Origin: Phenylobacterium deserti
GTDB lineage: Bacteria > Pseudomonadota > Alphaproteobacteria > Caulobacterales > Caulobacteraceae
Assembly: GCF_003254705.1 (NCBI RefSeq)
Contig: NZ_QFYR01000005.1
Span: 1 to 64,000 of the forward strand
Direction: 5' to 3'
DNA: 64,000 nucleotides
Shown here one piece after another: positions 37,260-44,653 of this stretch. Position 1 is the stretch's first letter. The number at the start of each line of letters is the position of its first letter. Position numbers and translations under genes: made by a program. The notes beneath the pieces were generated by a model. That model made no database searches, was not told the origin of the DNA, and saw only the letters and a list, made by a program, of their open reading frames with translations.

Positions 37260-37328
37260 GCGTTGACAAGCGCGCATACGATTGGGACCGGAGTCTCCTG
37301 ACGTTCCCGGGAGACGGCCCTGCTCGAC

Positions 37329-38237
37329 TTGCCCGTCATCGACGCGCACCAGCATTTCTGGGATTTGGAGCGCAATTACCTCCCGTGGCTGTCCGACGAG
37401 CCCCAGATCTCGTTCCGCTACGGCGACTACAGCGCCATCCGCCGCAACTATCTCCCCACCGACTATCGTCGCGACACGGCGGCCCTTTCGCTGGCAGGCT
37501 CGGTGTTTGTCGAAACCGAATGGGACCGGCGCGATCCGGTGGGGGAGACCCGCTGGGTGCATGACCTCGCCGCTCGCGAGGGCCTGCCCACCGTCATGGT
37601 CTGTCACGCGGCCCTGAACGCGCCGGATGCAGACGCCGTGCTCGCCCGTCAATCGGCGTTCCCGCTCGTCCGCGGCGTGCGGCACAAGCCAACTGCTGCC
37701 CCCGCGCCTGACGCCATGGAGCCTGGCGCACCGGGATCGATGAGCGATCCGGACTGGCGCCGTGGCTACGCCCAACTCGCCGCCCATGGCTTTTCCTTCG
37801 ACCTTCAGACGCCCTGGTGGCACTTAACTGAAGCGGCCCAGCTGAACGCCGATTTCCCCGAGACCTTGATCGTTCTCAACCACACCGGCCTGCCGTCGGA
37901 TCGCAGCGCCAATGGACTCTCCGGCTGGCGAGCGGCGATGACGCAATTCGCGGCCGCGCCCAATGTGGCCGTCAAGATCTCTGGCCTGGGCGAGCCCGGC
38001 ACGCCCTGGTCGCTGGCGCGCAATCGCGACATCATCCGGCAGACCATCGATATCTTCGGCGCGGAGCGGTGCATGTTCGCCAGCAACTATCCGGTGGACA
38101 GTCTGGTGGGCGGGCTGGGCACCATCTTCGACGGTTTCGCAGCCGCGACCGACGACCTTGGCCACAGTGTACAAGCGGCGCTGTTCGCCGGTAACGCCCG
38201 CCGCTTCTATCGCATCGAGGCTGGAGTCGCCGCATGA
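37329..38237 (+). CDS. Amidohydrolase-2 family metal-dependent hydrolase (sugar-lactonase-like)
   Basis: 302 residues, TIM barrel: metal-binding DAHQHFWDL near the N-terminus (HxH), LNHTGLP in the middle and ASNYPVD (barrel-end Asp) near 255-262. The subfamily includes L-fucono- and L-rhamnono-lactonases and pyrone-dicarboxylate hydrolase. No ATG or GTG exists between the in-frame stop at 37299 and the conserved start of the domain. Candidates are TTG 37329, used here, or CTG 37320, which has GGGAG 6 bases upstream. Its stop overlaps the next ATG (ATGA). With the dehydrogenase and ACS permease it looks like a sugar-acid operon. Confidence 0.82.
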   Translation: MPVIDAHQHFWDLERNYLPWLSDEPQISFRYGDYSAIRRNYLPTDYRRDTAALSLAGSVFVETEWDRRDPVGETRWVHDLAAREGLPTVMVCHAALNAPDADAVLARQSAFPLVRGVRHKPTAAPAPDAMEPGAPGSMSDPDWRRGYAQLAAHGFSFDLQTPWWHLTEAAQLNADFPETLIVLNHTGLPSDRSANGLSGWRAAMTQFAAAPNVAVKISGLGEPGTPWSLARNRDIIRQTIDIFGAERCMFASNYPVDSLVGGLGTIFDGFAAATDDLGHSVQAALFAGNARRFYRIEAGVAA

Positions 38238-39130
38238 CAGACCGCAAGCGCCTGGGGTTCGTCGGCCTTGGTCTGATGGGCGCGCCCATGACCCGCCGCC
38301 TGCTGGCGCAGGGCTGGTCCGTCACAGTGTGGAACCTCGAGCCCGAACGCTACGCCGAAGTCCCTGGCGCTGTCGTTGTTGGCAGCCCTGCCGAAGTGCG
38401 CGCAGCGTCGGACATCGTCCTGTTCTGCGTCCTCGACGCCAAGGCGGTGGAGGCCTGCTGCTTCGGCCCGGACGGCCTTGCGCAGGCGGAAGGCGGAGCC
38501 ACCCTGCTGATCGACACCTCGACCATCAATCCGGATAAGGCGCGGGAGTTCGCGGCGCGGCTCAAGGCGCAAGCCGGCATGGACTGGGTTGACGCGCCGC
38601 TCTCCGGCGGCCCTCCCCTGGCCGGGACGGGCAAGCTGACCGCGCTTGTCGGAGGGGATACAGCAAGCGTCGAGGCCGCCTGGCCGGTGCTCGCCGACAT
38701 CGCCGCCAACGCCACGCACTTGGGACCGCTAGGCGCGGGCCAGACGGCCAAGATCGTCAACCAAGCGATCGTCGGCGCTTCCTACATGCTCATGGCCGAG
38801 ACGTTGGCGCTGTCCAAGGCTGCAGGCCTCGACCCCGCCAAGCTGCCAGGCGCTCTGGCAGGCGGGCTTGCTGACAGCCAGGCTCTTCAGCGCATCTATC
38901 CTCAAATGGCGGCACGCGACTGGGATCCACCCCGCGGCTATGCGCGCCAGCTCGACAAGGATCTGAAGAACCTCGCCGGCTTCGCCGAGGAGCTTGGCCT
39001 GGAGCTGCCGCTGATTGAGCAGGTGGTCGCCCGCTACCACGCCTGGAGCGCGGCGGGGAACGAGATGAAGGACGGCACCGCCGTCGCAGAGATCTACGAG
39101 AAGCCGCAAAGACGGCCGGAGGAAGCATGA
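38234..39130 (+). CDS. Beta-hydroxyacid dehydrogenase (3-hydroxyisobutyrate/tartronate-semialdehyde type)
   Basis: 298 residues. An NAD(P)-binding N-terminus (GFVGLGLMGAPMTRRL, 8-23) is followed by the substrate motif DAPLSGGPPLAGTGKLTALVGG and the catalytic Lys in GAGQTAKIVNQAIVG, then the helical C-terminal domain. Enzymes of this family reversibly oxidise beta-hydroxyacids such as D-glycerate/tartronate semialdehyde or 3-hydroxyisobutyrate. Start and stop overlap its neighbours by four bases on both sides, showing translational coupling with the amidohydrolase and the ACS permease. Substrate not determinable; a sugar-acid breakdown role is inferred. Confidence 0.88.
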   Translation: MTDRKRLGFVGLGLMGAPMTRRLLAQGWSVTVWNLEPERYAEVPGAVVVGSPAEVRAASDIVLFCVLDAKAVEACCFGPDGLAQAEGGATLLIDTSTINPDKAREFAARLKAQAGMDWVDAPLSGGPPLAGTGKLTALVGGDTASVEAAWPVLADIAANATHLGPLGAGQTAKIVNQAIVGASYMLMAETLALSKAAGLDPAKLPGALAGGLADSQALQRIYPQMAARDWDPPRGYARQLDKDLKNLAGFAEELGLELPLIEQVVARYHAWSAAGNEMKDGTAVAEIYEKPQRRPEEA

Positions 39131-40458
39131 CCGACACTCTCGCCACGGGTTACGCCGGGCAGGACGGCGCCGCCGAGAGCGCGATCGAGCGGCGGACCAT
39201 GCGCAAGGTCATGACGCGCCTCGCGCCCCTCATGGCCATCATGTTCCTGGTGAACAACCTGGACCGGGTGAACGTCAGCTTCGCAGCCCTCACGATGAAC
39301 CAGGACCTCGGCCTGACCGCGCTGAGCTACGCCTGGGGCGCAGGGATCTTCTTCGTCGGCTACTTCCTGTTCGAGATCCCCTCCAACCTGATCATGGAGC
39401 GGGTCGGCGCACGTCTCTGGATGGCGCGAATCATGATCACCTGGGGCGTCATCTCCGGGGCGACGGCCTTTGTGGTCGACCACACCAGCTTCCTGGTGGT
39501 CCGCTTCCTCCTCGGCGCGGCGGAGGCGGGATTCGTGCCCGGCATCCTCCTCTACATCACCTACTGGTTCCCGCCCCGGTACCGCGCGCGAGCCATCGCG
39601 CTGTTCCTGGTCGCCCAGCCGCTCAGCTTCGCGGTTGCGGGGGCGCTCTCCGCGCCGCTGCTGAAGATGGACGGCTTCATGGGCCTGCATGGCTGGCAAT
39701 GGATGTTCATCCTCGAAGCGGTGCCCTCGGTCCTGCTCGCCTTCGTGGTTCTGCGGGTGATGACCGATAAGCCGCGCGACGCGGCCTGGCTTACCGAGGA
39801 AGAACGCACCTGGCTGACCAAGCAGTGCGGCCCTGCCGAGGTCCACGCCTCGCCCAAGCAGCAGCTGAAGTTGATCGCCAACCGCCGCGTCGCCCTGCTG
39901 TCGGCTATCTACATCGGCCGCACCACGGCTATGTACGGGATCAGCTTGTTCCTGCCGCTGATCCTCAAAGGCATGGGGCTGTCGAACACGCAGAGCGGCT
40001 TCCTGTCGGTGATCCCGTTCGCAGTCGCCACGGTCGGCGCCCTGCTGTGGGGCTACAGCTCGGACCGGACGGGCGAGCGGCATTGGCACACCATCTTGAC
40101 CATGGTGCTTGCCGCCGCCGGGCTCTTCGCCGCCGGCCTGATCGGGCCGTCCACGATCGCCCTGGTTGCGATTTCCGCGGCGGCGATCGGGCTCTACTCC
40201 CAGCCCGCGTGCTTCTACGCCCTGCCCCCGATGATGCTGGCCAGCGCCGGCACAGCGGCCGCCCTCGCCGCGATCAACTCCGTCGGAAACCTCGGCGGGT
40301 TCATCGGCCCTTATGTGGTCGGGTGGGCTCAGGAAGCGACCGGCAGCTACTCCGGCGGCCTGTACGTCCTGGCCGGGTTCGCAGCCGTCTCGGGCGTGCT
40401 TGGCTACGTCCTCAAGCGCCTGCGGTGGGAGGATACGCCCGTCCCGGCGCGGCTCTGA
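39127..40458 (+). CDS. ACS-family MFS transporter (organic/sugar acid)
   Basis: 443 residues, 12 helices of the anion:cation symporter branch of MFS: RLAPLMAIMFLVNNLDRVNVSFAALTMNQDLGLTALSYAWGAGIFFVGYFLFEIPSNLIMERVGAR is the usual N-terminal signature of GudP/phthalate/tartrate-type permeases, and RFLLGAAEAGFVPGILLYITYWFP is the family's helix 4. It imports a carboxylated substrate with H+. Last gene of the three-gene overlap operon starting at 37329. Its stop codon lies within a perfect inverted repeat (40456-40480). Confidence 0.9.
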   Translation: MTDTLATGYAGQDGAAESAIERRTMRKVMTRLAPLMAIMFLVNNLDRVNVSFAALTMNQDLGLTALSYAWGAGIFFVGYFLFEIPSNLIMERVGARLWMARIMITWGVISGATAFVVDHTSFLVVRFLLGAAEAGFVPGILLYITYWFPPRYRARAIALFLVAQPLSFAVAGALSAPLLKMDGFMGLHGWQWMFILEAVPSVLLAFVVLRVMTDKPRDAAWLTEEERTWLTKQCGPAEVHASPKQQLKLIANRRVALLSAIYIGRTTAMYGISLFLPLILKGMGLSNTQSGFLSVIPFAVATVGALLWGYSSDRTGERHWHTILTMVLAAAGLFAAGLIGPSTIALVAISAAAIGLYSQPACFYALPPMMLASAGTAAALAAINSVGNLGGFIGPYVVGWAQEATGSYSGGLYVLAGFAAVSGVLGYVLKRLRWEDTPVPARL

Positions 40459-40480
40459 CCTATGGAATCCTTATAGGTCA
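40456..40480. promoter_or_regulatory. Perfect 8-bp inverted repeat, candidate operator
   Basis: TGACCTAT (40456-40463), 9-base spacer, ATAGGTCA (40473-40480), beginning with the stop codon of the permease gene. It lies ~90 bases before the repeat-protein start, in an AT-rich island. No T-run follows, so a protein-binding operator is more likely than a terminator. A second palindrome CTTATAAG follows at 40491-40498. Confidence 0.5.
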
Positions 40481-40571
40481 GCAACTTGAGCTTATAAGTT
40501 CCTTATGATTGCCCGTCGGCGCACGACGCGGCCATTCCAGCAACCCGGACCTCCGATGCTGGAACACGACC

Positions 40572-41498
40572 TTGCCGACAGCTGCTGACGACTACGCACT
40601 GCCAGACCTCTCCCCGGAGGTTCTTGAGGACCTGATCAAACTCGGAGCTGGCGGGGCCGCCCAGCCGGTGCAGGAATCGCCGCCGCCACCGCCGGTCAGC
40701 GACTCCGTCTCCGCCCCTAAGGAGGCGGCCGGGCCGGTGCGCGACAACTGGGTCATTTTGCCGGACCAGATCCTTGTCGACCGCCCCGACGTCCTGAAGA
40801 GCTTCTACGAGGCCTACCACGGGAACAACAACGACCGCGACTCGCCTGCCTGGGCCGAGCGGGTGGGCGCCGCCACGCCCGAGGCCTACGCCACCTGGTG
40901 GTACGGCCGCTACGGGAAGTACGAAGGCTACAACCAGGGCGCCATGACGGCGCAGGACAACGTCTCGCTGCAGCGCATCCTGGAGGAGCGTCCGGACGTC
41001 CTGCGCGGCTTCTACGAGGCCTATTACGTCCAGAACGACAGGAACTCGGACGCCTTCCTTAAGCGGGTCGGCGGCGAGACGCCGGAAGACTACGCCCGCT
41101 ACTGGTACGAGAAGTATGGCCGCTGGGAAGGTTACGCCCAGACCGAGAAGCAGGCGGCGGAGGGGATCAATGTCCAGCAGCTGCTGGACGAGCGGCCCGA
41201 TGTTTTCCGCGCCTTCTTCGAGCAGTACTACGGCGAGAAGAACGACCGCCACTCATGCGCCTGGGCCGACCGGGTCGGCGGTGAGACGGTCGAGGACTAC
41301 GCCAAGTACTGGTACGTCACCCATGGGCGGGCCGAGGGCTACACCCAGCACCACCCCGCTGCCGCACAGGCCGCACCAGAGCCAGAACTCCTGCCCGAGC
41401 CTGCTGCGGACCCGGCGCCGGACACCGACACCTTCGCCGGCGACGAGGTGTTGCTGACCATCGGTCAGCCGCTGACCACCGACGACCCGCTAGTCTGA
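40572..41498 (+). CDS. Protein with three 68-69-residue tandem repeats, unknown function
   Basis: 308 residues, no signal peptide or membrane helix. Three repeats begin at about R71, R140 and R208 with RPDVL/F-x2-F-Y/F-E-x-Y and continue NDR-x-S, RVG-x2-T, YA-x-Y/W-WY, G+-x-EGY-x-Q. Each is acidic and very rich in Tyr/Trp. The N-terminus is acidic and proline-rich (PPPPP at 37-41), and the C-terminus is Pro/Asp-rich. TTG 40572 is used, with GGAA 7 bases upstream; the in-frame TTG 40509 is the alternative. I do not recognise the repeat. It may be a binding or scaffold protein. The upstream dyads suggest tight regulation. Confidence 0.75.
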   Translation: MPTAADDYALPDLSPEVLEDLIKLGAGGAAQPVQESPPPPPVSDSVSAPKEAAGPVRDNWVILPDQILVDRPDVLKSFYEAYHGNNNDRDSPAWAERVGAATPEAYATWWYGRYGKYEGYNQGAMTAQDNVSLQRILEERPDVLRGFYEAYYVQNDRNSDAFLKRVGGETPEDYARYWYEKYGRWEGYAQTEKQAAEGINVQQLLDERPDVFRAFFEQYYGEKNDRHSCAWADRVGGETVEDYAKYWYVTHGRAEGYTQHHPAAAQAAPEPELLPEPAADPAPDTDTFAGDEVLLTIGQPLTTDDPLV

Positions 41499-41505
41499 TC
41501 AGGCT

Positions 41506-41534
41506 CTGCGGCTGGAGCACGGCTCCGGCCGCAG
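41506..41534. terminator. Hairpin between convergent genes
   Basis: A 12-bp stem CTGCGGCTGGAG / CTCCGGCCGCAG with one T-G pair and 5-base loop CACGG, between the stop at 41498 and the convergent stop at 41545. No T-run. Candidate shared terminator. Confidence 0.6.
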
Positions 41535-41544
41535 GATCGCCTGA

Positions 41545-42180
41545 CTAGCGTCGGCAGAGCAGGTCCCGCAGAACCGTCGACCGACCGATCACATGTCCTT
41601 CCGGGGCCACCGCTTGAGCGGCGCGCGTGCTCGAGTCGAAGTAGAGAGCCGGCCCGAGCCCCTGACTGCGGCAGAAGGTGTTGGCGCCATTGGAGCCCGC
41701 CGCCACATCGATGCCGCGCACCGTCGGGCGCGGGAAGAAGACGCTGCCGCTGCCTTCGATCCCCCGCGCATCCCGGTGATCCCGATCCCAACCGCCGCCG
41801 CCGCCGCGATCGGGACCGCGACCGCCCTCGCCCCGCCCACCGATTGGCTGCAGGGAGGTAATGCGTTCGGCCAGGCCCATGGTGTTCAGCTCCGGCACAT
41901 CGCCCTGCTGCTCTACGCAACGTCCGCCGAAGTCGGAATGCTCGCAGAGCCGCCAGAGGCCCTGCAGCCGGATGCTGCGCGCCCGATCGTTGAAGCCATA
42001 GTTCGACAGGTTCGCCGTCTCGGTGCTGATCGTGACGCTGCGGCCCGTGAAGTTTGGGCCCTCGAACAAGGTGGCGGCGGCGCCCCGACCGCCGGCACGG
42101 TAGCCCTGCGCGTCCGCGGCCCCCGCAAGCGCCAGACCCAGAAGTCCGCAGGCCAAGGTCTTCATCATCGGCGTGGTCAT
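41545..42180 (-). CDS. Exported beta/gamma-crystallin-like (inhibitor I36 type) protein
   Basis: 211 residues with a signal peptide (about 1-25, ending AADAQG). Residues about 35-115 show a Greek-key crystallin pattern (ATLFEGPNFTGRSVTISTETANLSNYGFNDRARSIRL, LCEHSDFGGRCVEQQGDVPELN... GLAERITSLQPI), with paired Cys that may form a disulfide. A Gly/Arg/Asp-rich linker (120-145) leads to a C-terminal domain (GSVFFPRPTVRGIDVAAGSNGANTFCRSQGLGPALYFD) with two Cys. ATG 42180 has GGAGG 8 bases upstream. Crystallin-fold secreted proteins can bind Ca2+ or inhibit proteases; neither is shown here. Confidence 0.75.
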   Translation of the reverse strand: MTTPMMKTLACGLLGLALAGAADAQGYRAGGRGAAATLFEGPNFTGRSVTISTETANLSNYGFNDRARSIRLQGLWRLCEHSDFGGRCVEQQGDVPELNTMGLAERITSLQPIGGRGEGGRGPDRGGGGGWDRDHRDARGIEGSGSVFFPRPTVRGIDVAAGSNGANTFCRSQGLGPALYFDSSTRAAQAVAPEGHVIGRSTVLRDLLCRR

Positions 42181-42259
42181 GGCTTCAGCCTCCAATTGAG
42201 GCTCGCAGTATCAGTGTAGCTTGGCTGAACGGTCGATGAAGCGTGACCTTGGCGCTCGT

Positions 42260-43480
42260 TCAGGCGCGGCGGGGGACGTCCACGACCGCAGCCGGGTCCA
42301 CCGGCCGCCGATAACCCCAGTCGGTCCTGATGGGAGCGCCGCCCCGTGCTGCGCTGTCCATGATGGCTTTCATCAGCCGCAAGTCCTGCAGGCCCTCTTC
42401 GCCAGGCGCGACCATCGGGGCTTTGCCGCGCACGACGTCGGACATCCAGTCCATCTCCCGTGCGAACTGATCGATTTCGACGATCTGCGGATTTCGCTCG
42501 CCGGGTTGGCCTTCCACCGTCAGCCGGTTGCCGCCGTAGAAGGCGCCCGGATCGGCCACCAGCCGGCCCGTCTCGCCGATCACCTGGAATGACACCGTCG
42601 CCGAGTAAGCAAACGACGTGGAGCCGTTGGCGATCGCACCCGAGGGGAAGCGGAACTGCCACGCGATGAGGTCTTCGGTGGTCTTGAACCGCGGGTCAGA
42701 TCTATCCGTGTACGACCACGCCGTCACTTCCGTCGGCTCTTCGTTCAGCAGGTAGCGGGCGGCGTTGATGCCATAGACGCCCATGTCGGCCAGCGCTCCG
42801 CCGCCGCTCATGCCCATGTCCAGGCGCCAGGAATCCCAAGGCGTGTTGGGGTCGGCCTGGCGACCCATGTTGGTCACCACCATGCGCGGCTTGCCGATGG
42901 AGCCGGCCCGCACCCGTCGCATAACCTCCAGGTTCAACGGCTCGTAGTGGCACCGATAGGCGATCATCAGCTTGCGGTTGGCCTGCTTGGCAGCCGCGAT
43001 CATCGCCTCACCGTCGGCGATGGTGGTCGCCATCGGTTTCTCGCACAGCACGTGCTTGCCGGCCTTCAGAGCGCGGATCGTGTACTCGGCATGCATCGAG
43101 TTGGGCAGCACGATGTAGACGACCTGGATCCGTGGATCATTCGCCATGCGCTCGTAGTCCGCATAGCTGTAGACGGCGCTCGCAGGCAGGCCGTTTTCGG
43201 CCGCAACGCGACGCGCCTTCGCGGGATCGCCGCTCACCACCGCGGCGAGCTTGGAGCCTCGCGCGTGCTTGAACGCCGGGATGATCTCCTCCAGCGCCAG
43301 CTTGCCAAGCCCGACGATCGCGTACCCCACCTTCTCGCCCTCTGGATAGGTGGTCCACGACTGCGAAGACGCCGCAGGACGCTGCGCCGACTGCGCGGTC
43401 GCTGAGCTGGCCATCGCGGCTGCGGAGGCGCCCGCCACGGTCATTTCGAAGAGAGTCCGGCGTGAGATCGGATCGGTCAT
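42260..43480 (-). CDS. Tat-exported Gfo/Idh/MocA oxidoreductase (glucose-fructose-oxidoreductase-like)
   Basis: 406 residues. A twin-arginine leader (SRRTLFEMTVAGASAAAM, to about residue 32) is followed by the Rossmann start GYAIVGLGKLALEEIIPAF, CEKPMATT (catalytic Lys motif) and YRCHYEPLNLEVMRRVRAGSIGKPRMV. Length and layout match periplasmic glucose-fructose oxidoreductase relatives that keep tightly bound NADP(H). ATG 43480 has AGGAGG 8 bases upstream; the longer in-frame extension has no support. The gene lies 79 bases upstream of the I36-type gene and 61 bases downstream of the VOC gene on the same strand. Sugar substrate unknown. Confidence 0.87.
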   Translation of the reverse strand: MTDPISRRTLFEMTVAGASAAAMASSATAQSAQRPAASSQSWTTYPEGEKVGYAIVGLGKLALEEIIPAFKHARGSKLAAVVSGDPAKARRVAAENGLPASAVYSYADYERMANDPRIQVVYIVLPNSMHAEYTIRALKAGKHVLCEKPMATTIADGEAMIAAAKQANRKLMIAYRCHYEPLNLEVMRRVRAGSIGKPRMVVTNMGRQADPNTPWDSWRLDMGMSGGGALADMGVYGINAARYLLNEEPTEVTAWSYTDRSDPRFKTTEDLIAWQFRFPSGAIANGSTSFAYSATVSFQVIGETGRLVADPGAFYGGNRLTVEGQPGERNPQIVEIDQFAREMDWMSDVVRGKAPMVAPGEEGLQDLRLMKAIMDSAARGGAPIRTDWGYRRPVDPAAVVDVPRRA

Positions 43481-43541
43481 GGACGTATCCTCCTGGGCCC
43501 TCTGGCGGGACCTGATGGTGTCTGTTCTGCGATTGGCGCCG

Positions 43542-44465
43542 TTAAGGCGCGGGATCGGGCGCCATGAAGGGCGAGCAGCAAGGCTTTCCGATCGCTTTGA
43601 ATTCCATGAACTCGGCGCGCGTCCCATCCGGGTCGAGAAGGTTGAGCTGCCATTTGGCGTCCCGCCCGATCTGCGGCAGCCCTTTCTGGTCGTGGATCCG
43701 ATCCTCGTTCCACAGCGTCGTATAGGTGGTCCGGATATCCTGTACGCCCAGGGCGAAGTGGTTGAGCACGCCCAGCGTCGCCTGGTTCATGTCGGACGGA
43801 ATGCCGCGGCCCTCGGGCGTGCCGACGATCATGTACTCCAGCCAGTCGCGCCCATCCGGCACCTGGAGCGAAACCCAAGTGGGACGGTCTTCATGCATGC
43901 CGCCGGCCCAATAGGATCGGAAGCCCAGCACGTCCTTGTAGAAGGCATCCTGCCGCGCCCGATCATGAACGATGAACCCCACGTGGATCATGCGGCTGGA
44001 AAGCGGGTTCGCAGCGACCTGCGGCAGGCGAGCGGGCGCCTGCACGAATTCGATGCGCATGCCTTCCGGATCGGTGACGTGGAACCAGCGGCTTCCATCG
44101 GCGCCCTGCTCCACACGCGCCGGCACGCTGATCTTCTTCGACGCCAGATAGGCCCTCAGACCTTCAGCGTCTGTGGTCGTGAAGGCGGCATGATCCAGGC
44201 GGTTGATCGACGTCTGGCCATCGGGCAGCGGCAGGACTTCGACGAACTGCGTCGGACTGAAATGGTAGCGAGCCCCGCGCGGGTTCTCCGGGTCCGCTCT
44301 CTTCACTGCGCCGAGATCGTGAACGTAGAAGTGCTCTGCCTTGGCGAGATCGGCGGCATAGACGGACAGGTGAGAAACGCCTGTGATGGGCGGTCGGGCT
44401 GGCGCAGCGGAGACGGCGCTCGCCAGCGCGAGCAGAGCCAAGGCGCATATTCCGCGCAGCCGCAT
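43542..44465 (-). CDS. Exported protein with two VOC (glyoxalase/dioxygenase-fold) domains
   Basis: 307 residues with a Sec signal (about 1-21, ending VSAAPA). Domain 1 (about 27-145: ITGVSHLSVYAADLAKAEHFYVHDLG... WFHVTDPEGMRIEFVQ) and domain 2 (about 160-290: MIHVGFIVHDRARQDAFYKDVLGFRSYW... LNLLDPDGTRAEFMEF) both have the betaalphabetabetabeta VOC pattern. His near the first strand and Glu in xEF could bind a metal. Such pairs occur in extradiol dioxygenases and glyoxalases, but periplasmic location is unusual. ATG 44465 has GGGAGGG 7 bases upstream. Likely same transcript as the downstream Gfo/Idh/MocA gene. Confidence 0.78.
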   Translation of the reverse strand: MRLRGICALALLALASAVSAAPARPPITGVSHLSVYAADLAKAEHFYVHDLGAVKRADPENPRGARYHFSPTQFVEVLPLPDGQTSINRLDHAAFTTTDAEGLRAYLASKKISVPARVEQGADGSRWFHVTDPEGMRIEFVQAPARLPQVAANPLSSRMIHVGFIVHDRARQDAFYKDVLGFRSYWAGGMHEDRPTWVSLQVPDGRDWLEYMIVGTPEGRGIPSDMNQATLGVLNHFALGVQDIRTTYTTLWNEDRIHDQKGLPQIGRDAKWQLNLLDPDGTRAEFMEFKAIGKPCCSPFMAPDPAP

Positions 44466-44534
44466 TCCAATTCCCTCCCGCTTGTTGGCCTGACCAAAGC
44501 ACCGCCTTCGACCGGCGACAAGAGCCGGCGCCGG

Positions 44535-44551
44535 GCGCGGCAAAACCGCGC
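44535..44551. repeat. GC hairpin in the divergent VOC/RTX promoter region
   Basis: GCGCGG-CAAAA-CCGCGC, a perfect 6-bp stem, within the 188-bp gap between divergent genes. Function unknown. Confidence 0.35.
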
Positions 44552-44653
44552 TCTTGCCAGCGTTCCCAAGGGCGCGCCTGTCCCAAGGCCAAGCTCCGCC
44601 ACATTGCCGCCCAGCGGCCCAGCTTTGCCGAATCCGAAGACGGGAGAGCGCAC

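Noticed and set aside
40505-40570. ATG 40505 as start of the triple-repeat protein
   Set aside because: It is out of frame with the repeats; TTG 40572 or TTG 40509 are the in-frame options.
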